Assembly (NCBI GenBank): GCA_034440115.1
Contig: JAWXBM010000147.1
Location: forward strand, 1-13,476
Direction of reading: 5' to 3'
Length of the DNA stretch: 13,476 nucleotides
Source: JAWXBM01 sp034440115
GTDB taxonomy: Bacteria > Pseudomonadota > Gammaproteobacteria > Xanthomonadales > SZUA-36
Both the position numbers and the translations under genes were made by a program. How positions within the stretch are numbered: the first letter of the stretch is position 1; every line of letters starts with the position of its first letter. Positions 7,803 through 13,476 of this stretch are shown piece by piece. The notes beneath the pieces are model-generated. The model saw nothing but the letters and a program-made list of their open reading frames with translations. It was not told the DNA's origin and searched no databases.

Positions 7803-8732
7803 TTATTGCTTGCCACGAATATATTTTCGATTCAGGCTCATGGCAAAGGCGCTCAGGCCAATGAGCAGAAAACCCATAAAAATCAATCCAAAAGCATTGG
7901 CCAGGCTGTCGCGGAAGAAATACCCGGTGAAGGCCATCAGGGCGATCACGCTGGTGAACAACAGGGTGCGGCTGCGCACCACGGTGCCCAGGTACATAAA
8001 GCCCGCCGCCAGGCCAAAGTACAGAATTTCCAGTGCTGAGCCGTCGAGTACATCGAAACTGCCATAGAGGAAAAACACCGAGCCGGCCAGATACCAGAAT
8101 GGCGTGATCGGTTCGTGCACGGTTTTACCGATGACGTAAGCCAGGCTGGTGAGGCCAACACCCAGGGCCAGCGCCACGATTTCAAGGTTGATATTCAGGA
8201 TGTGACAAAGTGTTCCGAAGCCTGCCGCGCCAAAAAACAGCGAAGTGAACAACAGTTCAGTTCGTTGCGTCGCGAGAAACGTCAGAAATTGCTGAACCAG
8301 CATCACCGCGCACATGAACAGCAGCCCATGCTCCGGCTCACCGCCGCGTGAATACTCGTTGAGCATGACCACCAGGCCGGTAGGCTGCAGCACGGCGGCA
8401 ACCAACAGCATCGGCGTGGTGACTTTGGAGAAGCGCTCGTCGCTCAATGATGTAAGCGCAAAAACAAATACGGCGAAACCTGCTCCGAGTGTAACCAACA
8501 CGCGAGTAGCCGAACCAAAGTTGTCCCACTGCATGCCAATAAAGATCGCGATGCCCGCAAGAACCAAAACACCCCCCAGGTAGGCGAGGATTTTTGCCAC
8601 AATGCCGCTGGAACGCTCTGCCTGATCCGGCTTCGACCCGGCTGTCAGTGCGCTGTTAATCTCGTCTGTTGCAAGTTGGTACCGAGCGGCTATGTCAACA
8701 ATCTGTTGCAAAGCCTCTTCACGGCTGCTCAT
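7803..8732 (-). CDS. DUF2157-like polytopic membrane protein
   Basis: A 309-residue protein with a soluble N-terminal helix region (1-43) and then about eight hydrophobic segments, from ILAYLGGVLVLAGIAIFIGM (48-67) to FMGFLLIGLSAFAMSL near the end, finishing with a basic tail (NRKYIRGKQ). A soluble N-terminus followed by a membrane helix and a WDNF motif (69-72) resembles DUF2157 proteins; the match is from memory and the family has no established function. No catalytic motif is visible. Its ATG overlaps the stop of the 206-residue upstream gene in an ATGA, with AGAGGG upstream as ribosome binding site, so the two are translationally coupled and their products probably work together in the membrane. 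The shared terminator at 7754-7784 ends the unit. Confidence 0.75.
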   Translation of the reverse strand: MSSREEALQQIVDIAARYQLATDEINSALTAGSKPDQAERSSGIVAKILAYLGGVLVLAGIAIFIGMQWDNFGSATRVLVTLGAGFAVFVFALTSLSDERFSKVTTPMLLVAAVLQPTGLVVMLNEYSRGGEPEHGLLFMCAVMLVQQFLTFLATQRTELLFTSLFFGAAGFGTLCHILNINLEIVALALGVGLTSLAYVIGKTVHEPITPFWYLAGSVFFLYGSFDVLDGSALEILYFGLAAGFMYLGTVVRSRTLLFTSVIALMAFTGYFFRDSLANAFGLIFMGFLLIGLSAFAMSLNRKYIRGKQ

Positions 8733-9349
8733 GGGGTTGAGCCCTCTGGTACGACCCAGCCCATGAAATGCAAGTCATTCTGATAATAGGAGGGATCGGT
8801 GGAGGGATCAGGCACGTTGACGTAGCTGCTGTCTTTCTTCAGCACGTAATTACTTTCGTAATCGCGGTTCATGCCAAAAATTTCACCCAGTATTCCGCCG
8901 CGCCCCCGGTAGCCCTGAAATTCGAATTGATAACCGTCGGGTGATTTTATTCGCTTGTCGAGATGGAGCTCGCCAGCTTCTCTTAAATCCAATGAAACAG
9001 GTTCTTCGAGGTTTTCCAGATCAGCAGGAAGGTCGAACGCGAATTCTTCGAAGCGCTGATCGGCAACGTGGTAGAGAAAGATTGCAGCGTGTTGCCGGTT
9101 AAACTGGCGATTATCTTCAGTATATGGAATCGCCCGGCCGTGCAGTTTTCCATCACGTACTTCAAAGGCAAGGTAATAGGTACTTGGATTCTGGTAATCG
9201 TTTTGATAACCCACTACCAGGAAATCATGGCCTGGTGGATCGGTCATTATTCTCGGCATGCTGTTCAGCACAAAAAATCCGGCAACCAGCAGAACTGGCA
9301 GCAGGATACCGCTGACCAAAACGAGATTCTGTTTGATCCACTTATTCAT
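8729..9349 (-). CDS. Hypothetical membrane-anchored protein
   Basis: A 206-residue protein I do not recognise. A short basic N-terminus (MNKWIKQ) precedes a hydrophobic segment at about 8-28 (NLVLVSGILLPVLLVAGFFV) that looks like a non-cleaved signal anchor. The rest is polar, rich in Asp, Tyr and Gln, and likely beta-rich and periplasmic. It contains no cysteine or evident catalytic motif. GGGGAAACG about 10 bases before ATG 9349 may act as ribosome binding site. It overlaps the DUF2157-like gene by 4 bases (ATGA). Small single-anchor proteins next to DUF2157 proteins are common (the GDYXXLXY type, for instance), but that motif is not seen here, so only the arrangement is comparable. fhs lies 184 bases upstream on the same strand; the gap contains a hairpin, so co-transcription is uncertain. 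Confidence 0.75.
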   Translation of the reverse strand: MNKWIKQNLVLVSGILLPVLLVAGFFVLNSMPRIMTDPPGHDFLVVGYQNDYQNPSTYYLAFEVRDGKLHGRAIPYTEDNRQFNRQHAAIFLYHVADQRFEEFAFDLPADLENLEEPVSLDLREAGELHLDKRIKSPDGYQFEFQGYRGRGGILGEIFGMNRDYESNYVLKKDSSYVNVPDPSTDPSYYQNDLHFMGWVVPEGSTP

Positions 9350-9384
9350 GGTTTCGTTTCCCCAGTGGTTCGAATCGTCAGATT

Positions 9385-9410
9385 GTTCATGCCATTATGC
9401 AGAAAAATTT
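9385..9410. repeat. Imperfect 26-bp direct repeat, copy 1
   Basis: This copy matches 9502-9527 at 22 of 26 positions (GTTCATG, CATT, TGC, AAAATTT conserved). Read on the minus strand it contains GCATAATGG about 35-50 bases before the 206-residue gene, which could serve as a -10 box, though no good -35 is seen. Confidence 0.7.
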
Positions 9411-9443
9411 GGGCTGCAGCTGGAACAGGTGTAGTTGCTAACT

Positions 9444-9484
9444 GCGTCATTCCAGACTGCCGACAGGCATGTCTGGAATCCAGC
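9444..9484. repeat. REP-like palindromic hairpin repeat
   Basis: ATTCCAGAC (9449-9457) pairs with GTCTGGAAT (9471-9479). Inside, TGCC (9458-9461) pairs with GGCA (9466-9469) around a GACA loop, with one bulged T. The flanking words GCGTC and CCAGC match the general form of dispersed 'GTCATTCC...GGAATCCAG' repeats seen in many proteobacteria. There is no T-run on either side, so it is not a classical terminator, although it could stabilise fhs mRNA or attenuate read-through. Whether it is repeated elsewhere in this genome cannot be seen here. Confidence 0.75.
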
Positions 9485-9501
9485 AAGTTTGCCATCAAAG
9501 C

Positions 9502-9527
9502 GTTCATGGCATTCTGCCGTAAAATTT
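9502..9527. repeat. Imperfect 26-bp direct repeat, copy 2
   Basis: The second copy begins six bases after the fhs stop on the minus strand. With copy 1 at 9385-9410 it brackets the hairpin repeat at 9444-9484. On the minus strand it includes GGCAGAATGCC, a short palindrome. Confidence 0.7.
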
Positions 9528-9533
9528 CTCGCC

Positions 9534-11213
9534 TCAGAACAACCCCTCAATTTCCCGGTTCTTGTTCACGCTGATGTTTTCCGAGCTGGGCCTACGCGGC
9601 AAACCCGGCATGGTCATGATCTCGCCGCAAATGACCACCAGGAATTCTGCCCCCGCAGCCAGCCGGATTTCGCGAATCGGTACATCGTGGCCGCTGGGCG
9701 CGCCTAATAGTTGCGGATCGGTGGAGAAGCTGTACTGGGTTTTGGCCATGCAGATGGGGAAATGGCCGTAGCCGGCGTCCTGAAGTTGCGTGAACTGGTT
9801 ACGCACTTTTTTGTCCGCAATGATGTCTTCCGCTCCATATATAGTACGGGCGATATGCCGGGCCTTGTCCCACAGGCCCATGTCGTCGTCGTACAGGGTA
9901 CGGAACTGGGATTTTTGTTCGGCGATCATGTCGACCACAACCTTGGCTAATTCGCTGGCGCCTTCGCCGCCATTTTCCCAGTGCGAAGAAACCGTGCAGT
10001 CCACGCCCATGCCGGCACAGTACTCCTTGATCACTGCATGTTCGGCTGCAGTGTCCAGCGTAAAGTGATTAATAGCCACCGTAACCGGTACGCCAAACTG
10101 GCCAATATTGCGAATATGCCGGCCAAGGTTTTTGCAGCCCTTGCGTAATGACTCGAGGTTTTCCCGGTTGAGGTCTTCTTTTTTTACTCCGCCATGCATT
10201 TTCAAAGCGCGCGTAGTGGCCACTAAAACAACAGCGTCTGGATGCAGTCCGGCCTTGCGGCATTTGATGTCGAAAAACTTCTCAGCACCCAGGTCGGCGC
10301 CAAAGCCCGCTTCAGTCACAACATAGTCAGCCAGTTTCAAGGCGGTTCGGGTCGCCATCACCGAGTTACAGCCATGGGCGATATTGGCAAATGGGCCACC
10401 GTGCATCAGTGCCGGATTGTTTTCCAGGGTTTGCACCAGGTTGGGCTGAAAGGCATCCAGCAATAAAGCCGTCATCGCACCTGCCACATTCAATTGCTCT
10501 ACCGTCACCGGCTCCAGCGTGCGGGTCTGACCAATAACGATATTGCCAATGCGTTTACGTAAATCATCCAGGTTAGTGGCCAGGCAGAATATGGCCATGA
10601 TTTCTGAAGCCACCGTGATATCAAAGCCCGATTGTCGCGGGATGCCATTACCCGGGCCGCCCAGCCCGGTGGTGTTATCACGCAAGGCGCGGTCGTTCAT
10701 ATCAATCACGCGTCGCCAGGTAATGCGCCGCGGATCTATATTGAGTGTGTTGTCCCAATGGATGTGGTTGTCGATAACCGCAGTCAATAAATTATGGGCA
10801 GCGCCGATGGCGTGAAAATCACCGGTAAAGTGCAGGTTGATATCCGTCATGGGAACGACTTGTGCATATCCGCCACCCGCAGCGCCACCCTTCATGCCGA
10901 AACAGGGGCCCAGGCTGGGTTCGCGCAAACAGATCATGGCTTTTTTGCCAATCTTGTTCAGGCCATCGCCTAAACCCACCGTGGTGGTGGTTTTGCCTTC
11001 TCCAGCCGGGGTGGGGGAAATGGCGGTTACCAGGATGAGTTTGCCATCGGGTTTGGATGACAGGTTTTCCAGAAAAGCATAATTGATCTTGGCTTTGTCG
11101 TGGCCGTAGGGGATAAGGTTTTGTTGGGGCACGCCCAGTTTCTCCGCCACCTGAACAATCGGCAGGGTTTTGGCAGCGCGGGCGATTTCCAGATCGGACA
11201 AGGTATTGCTCAT
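9534..11213 (-). CDS. fhs: Formate--tetrahydrofolate ligase
   Basis: The 559-residue cytosolic enzyme joins formate to tetrahydrofolate with ATP, giving 10-formyl-THF for purine, fMet and serine/glycine one-carbon metabolism. Length is normal for the bacterial monofunctional form. Visible motifs are the N-terminal segment LPIVQVAEKLGV...LIPYGHDKAK, the nucleotide-binding loop TPAGEGKTTT (68-77), LREPSLGPCFGMKGGAAGGG (about 96-115), and FTGDFHAIGAAHNLL. Others are the DNTTGLGGP loop, GPFANIAHGCNS, VTEAGFGADLGAEKF, VTVAINHF, SSHWENGGEGA, and GEIMTMPGLPRRPS near the C-terminus. Start: ATG 11213 with GAGGGA just upstream. It is divergent from the cysteine-repeat protein gene and upstream of two membrane-protein genes on the same strand; no functional link with them is evident. 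I see no convincing promoter for it. Confidence 0.97.
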   Translation of the reverse strand: MSNTLSDLEIARAAKTLPIVQVAEKLGVPQQNLIPYGHDKAKINYAFLENLSSKPDGKLILVTAISPTPAGEGKTTTTVGLGDGLNKIGKKAMICLREPSLGPCFGMKGGAAGGGYAQVVPMTDINLHFTGDFHAIGAAHNLLTAVIDNHIHWDNTLNIDPRRITWRRVIDMNDRALRDNTTGLGGPGNGIPRQSGFDITVASEIMAIFCLATNLDDLRKRIGNIVIGQTRTLEPVTVEQLNVAGAMTALLLDAFQPNLVQTLENNPALMHGGPFANIAHGCNSVMATRTALKLADYVVTEAGFGADLGAEKFFDIKCRKAGLHPDAVVLVATTRALKMHGGVKKEDLNRENLESLRKGCKNLGRHIRNIGQFGVPVTVAINHFTLDTAAEHAVIKEYCAGMGVDCTVSSHWENGGEGASELAKVVVDMIAEQKSQFRTLYDDDMGLWDKARHIARTIYGAEDIIADKKVRNQFTQLQDAGYGHFPICMAKTQYSFSTDPQLLGAPSGHDVPIREIRLAAGAEFLVVICGEIMTMPGLPRRPSSENISVNKNREIEGLF

Positions 11214-11429
11214 GATTGTTGATTCCCTCGGGCTTGTGGCAAATTTTGGTGTGGTTGGTTAGTTCTCGACTAAAGCGCAACCGAAACTGAGTTTAGCAGC
11301 AGCCTGCACAAAACCAGTAACTGTTAGTAGTGACTTATTAGAAGGCAAACGGGTGAAAAGCCCAATTCCGGCGATATTCTGGCTGGCAACGAGCTTTTTA
11401 AAAAATTAGGACTGATTTAGTCTAAAACA

Positions 11430-11457
11430 TTGACATTTCTTGACGTTCAGTTACTAT
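11430..11457 (+). promoter_or_regulatory. Sigma70-type promoter for the cysteine-repeat protein gene
   Basis: TTGACA (11430-11435, perfect -35) is followed after 16 bases by TACTAT (11452-11457, four of six -10 matches). An inverted repeat (11406-11425) just upstream could be a regulator site. A transcript from here would have a leader of about 250 bases before ATG 11713. Confidence 0.45.
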
Positions 11458-11683
11458 TCAGCAACGAAAAGGGATTACCGTACTTCCGTTACGCGGGTGT
11501 AGGGCGCTGGAAGGGAATCCAGACTGTGTCTTTCGCGCTTTAGGCGCTGGACGTTTTTCTTGCGTACTCAGGCCTTACAACTGGGATCGCATTGGGTATT
11601 GGAGTGGTTCTGAAGGTGGTTTCGTTCGCTGCATGTGAAACACAAGAAAACACCAGAAGAACACCAGAAAATATAAGCACATA

Positions 11684-11697
11684 GGCCGGTACCGGCC
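11684..11697. promoter_or_regulatory. Perfect 14-bp palindrome next to the ribosome binding site
   Basis: GGCCGGTACCGGCC is a perfect palindrome ending about four bases before the AGGGAGAGAG ribosome binding site of the following gene. It may be an operator, or a compact RNA structure affecting translation; GC-only palindromes of this length do occur by chance. Confidence 0.4.
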
Positions 11698-11712
11698 GAT
11701 AGGGAGAGAGAA

Positions 11713-13476
11713 ATGAATTTGCGCTCAATCAGGACATTAATACTGTCCATATTATTTGCAGGGATATTGTTACCCGGGCTGGCTTCAGCTCAGGATGAAC
11801 CTCAAGTTTTCGTCGGCCTGAATGTCCAGAATGCACCGATTATTGTCGGTGTGGATACGACTTTCGATGTCGCTATTTCCTGGGCAACAATAGGGGCCTG
11901 GACCCACACTGAAGTCTACGTGGGCAATACGCTTTACGGCTGCTTCGATACGCCAAATAAAGCGGCCTTTTCTGCGGGCACAGTTACTGTAAGCCTTCCG
12001 GTTCAAGGCGCACTGCTCACCGCTGGTGATTACAACCTTTTCATGTTCCAGGCCAGTAACGCCTCCTGTAATGATGTCGGCAACACTCTCGCGGTCGCCG
12101 CTTGTGCCTTCAATGTGGGTCTCTGTCCCAATGACGGTCTGGCCGTTATAAACGAGTCCACTGTCACGGTTGCCAAGACTTTCTCTGACGCTAACCCTGC
12201 GGTGGTTCCCGTTTCGCTGGTATGTACCGACCCGGATGCCACGATAACAGTGGATGATGGCGATGCTGGAAACGGCGACACAGCTGAATTCACAGTGACA
12301 GATTATGTTGATGGGACTACGTGTACGGCCTCGGAGGATTCCGTTCCGGCAGGCTATACAACTGATAACAGTGATTGCACAGATATGGCTTTGGTTTCTT
12401 CAGAGGACTCGGCCTGTGAAATTACCAATACACAAAATCCAGTTACGGTTACGGTTAACAAGACTTTCTCAGCACCCCATCCCGTGATGGATTCTCAAGC
12501 TTCAATTACCTTAACCTGCCCCACTGCTACGGTTGATGGTTCGCCCCTGACGGCTACCAAGACCACGACTGGCTATGTTGCAACTTTTGAAGTCAGCAAC
12601 TTCCCATTTGGCGGTGAAGCTTGCGTCGCTACCGAAACGATCCCTGCGGGTTACGTTCAGGTTAGCGCGGTTGGTTGTAATGCATTGACCGTTATGCCAA
12701 CCGATGACGCTGGTCCGTCATGCTCCATCCAGAACGGCCCAACTTCAGCGACTTTCACGGTTCGCAAGAACTTCAGTGACAACAACACAATTTCCGCATC
12801 AGTCACGGCCTCTTGTACCAATGCCGGAAGTGGTCCTGGGCTTACAATGAATGGAGTCGCGGGTACAACTGCAGGCGGTTCTGCTTCTGAAGCTGCGCCT
12901 TTCCCAGTTGTAGTCAAGTACGCGGACGGTTCTGCTAACTGCTCTGCAACCGAAGTGGATTTGGTGGGTTATACACAGAAGCCAGCAGCAGCACTCGACT
13001 GCGGAACACCGTTGGCTGTCGCGGTGGGTACTACCAACGTGAACTGTGAGATCTTTAACGACCAGGATCCAATCCTGATTCACGCCTCCAAGGTTTACTC
13101 AAATGGCGGCAGCTTACCGGTTAGTTTCGCGGTTGCCTGCACCAATCTGGACACGAATGGTACGGTACTTCCGGCAACTGCCAATGCAAGCCCGGGTAAC
13201 CCAGCTGTATTTACGGTAAATGACATCAAGTTCAATGGCACCACTAACTGTAAAGTGACGGAGCCGGTACCACCTGGTGGATATTATGAAACCAGTAATA
13301 CCTGTGATTTCAATCTGACACCGACCAGTGATGCGCCAAGAACCTGCGCAATCACCAACACACCGACACGTGCCACATTCAAAGTGACCAAGTTCTTTGC
13401 CGACGGTAACGACGTTGATGAAATTGAAGTATCCATCGACTGTAATACCGGCCTGATCCTGGATCAGGACAAAGAC
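11713..13476 (+). CDS. Secreted cysteine-patterned tandem-repeat protein (3' end beyond window)
   Basis: A frame of 588 codons runs from ATG 11713 (AGGGAGAGAG upstream) to the window end without a stop. The signal peptide is clear: basic start, hydrophobic core, cleavage after ASA at residue 26. Residues 27-148 form an N-terminal Ig-like-looking domain. Four full repeats of about 98-108 residues follow (roughly 150-243, 244-343, 344-453, 454-551) and a fifth is cut. Each opens with a V-x-K-x-F-S-D/A type strand and contains four cysteines: 171/204/222/235, 269/304/322/337, 368/410/430/445, 476/513/531/545. Each also has a GT-x-C-x-A/V-x-E...P-x-GY signature and closes with C-x-I-x-N. This resembles prealbumin-like or SpaA-like beta-sandwich repeats of surface proteins, probably disulfide-bonded outside the cell. 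Lys is scarce and Thr, Ala, Val and Asp abundant. Attachment (for example a C-terminal sorting tag) would lie beyond the window; an adhesin or matrix role is only inferred. Confidence 0.88.
   Translation, partial: MNLRSIRTLILSILFAGILLPGLASAQDEPQVFVGLNVQNAPIIVGVDTTFDVAISWATIGAWTHTEVYVGNTLYGCFDTPNKAAFSAGTVTVSLPVQGALLTAGDYNLFMFQASNASCNDVGNTLAVAACAFNVGLCPNDGLAVINESTVTVAKTFSDANPAVVPVSLVCTDPDATITVDDGDAGNGDTAEFTVTDYVDGTTCTASEDSVPAGYTTDNSDCTDMALVSSEDSACEITNTQNPVTVTVNKTFSAPHPVMDSQASITLTCPTATVDGSPLTATKTTTGYVATFEVSNFPFGGEACVATETIPAGYVQVSAVGCNALTVMPTDDAGPSCSIQNGPTSATFTVRKNFSDNNTISASVTASCTNAGSGPGLTMNGVAGTTAGGSASEAAPFPVVVKYADGSANCSATEVDLVGYTQKPAAALDCGTPLAVAVGTTNVNCEIFNDQDPILIHASKVYSNGGSLPVSFAVACTNLDTNGTVLPATANASPGNPAVFTVNDIKFNGTTNCKVTEPVPPGGYYETSNTCDFNLTPTSDAPRTCAITNTPTRATFKVTKFFADGNDVDEIEVSIDCNTGLILDQDKD

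Larger units (their letters stand above)
11214..11712. other. Divergent intergenic region (499 bp)
   Basis: No convincing gene lies between fhs (minus) and the repeat protein (plus). The region holds an inverted repeat TTAGGACT/AGTCTAA (11406-11425), a plus-strand promoter (11430-11457), a roughly 250-base leader with small self-complementary stretches (CTGGA/TCCAG near 11508-11523; GCGC/GCGC near 11538-11551), a direct repeat AACACCAGAA (11649-11658 and 11660-11669), and the palindrome at 11684-11697. I could not match the leader to a known riboswitch. Confidence 0.6.

Noticed and set aside
9444..9484. Rho-independent terminator after fhs
   Set aside because: The hairpin is strong but there is no T-run on the minus-strand side, so it is better described as a dispersed palindromic repeat.
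11340..11420. Resemblance to a c-di-GMP-I riboswitch (GGCAAAC followed by a GAAA-containing hairpin)
   Set aside because: The conserved ACGCAAAGCC and the second helix with its receptor are absent, so only a short motif matches.
11540..11728. A 62-codon minus-strand frame with a signal-like hydrophobic stretch
   Set aside because: It begins at TTG overlapping the start of the divergent gene, has no clear ribosome binding site, and covers the palindrome and leader of that gene.

Overview
The window looks like a chromosomal segment of a mid-GC gammaproteobacterium, probably marine or aquatic. This rests on the gammaproteobacterial-style DUF349 coiled-coil protein and on promoter wording such as extended -10 TGGTAAAGT; no taxonomic marker is present, so the placement is an inference. 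Eight protein genes are supported, plus the first codons of an insertion-sequence gene at the left edge.

Layout. (1) Bases 1 to about 100 hold the end of an IS3-like insertion sequence, with the first nine codons of its orfA leaving the window on the minus strand. (2) About 94-2365, minus strand, is a two-gene operon of tandem paralogous ureohydrolase (arginase/agmatinase) family proteins, both with export signals. The upstream gene (971-2365) is complete but has lost three of the six canonical metal ligands. The downstream gene is cut off by the IS exactly at its first metal-binding motif. (3) 2366-2648 is a divergent intergenic region with a 12-bp tandem repeat. (4) 2649-5465, plus strand, is a large DUF349 protein. 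(5) 5595-7721, plus strand, is a membrane proton-pumping pyrophosphatase (hppA) with its own promoter and a strong terminator shared with the convergent neighbour. (6) 11213-7803, minus strand, runs fhs (formate--tetrahydrofolate ligase), then a 184-bp gap with a hairpin repeat flanked by direct repeats, then a translationally coupled pair of unknown membrane proteins (206 aa anchored protein and a DUF2157-like polytopic protein). (7) 11214-11712 is a divergent intergenic region with a sigma70-type promoter and a palindrome next to a ribosome binding site. (8) 11713-13476, plus strand, is a secreted protein built of tandem repeats of about 100 residues with four cysteines each; it is open at the right edge.

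How the parts fit. hppA (pyrophosphate-driven ion pumping) and fhs (one-carbon metabolism) are ordinary housekeeping functions and not evidently linked. The unusual parts are the exported, apparently metal-site-degenerate ureohydrolase pair, one member of which has been broken by transposition, and the cysteine-repeat surface protein. I found no CRISPR array, tRNA, rRNA, phage or defence system.
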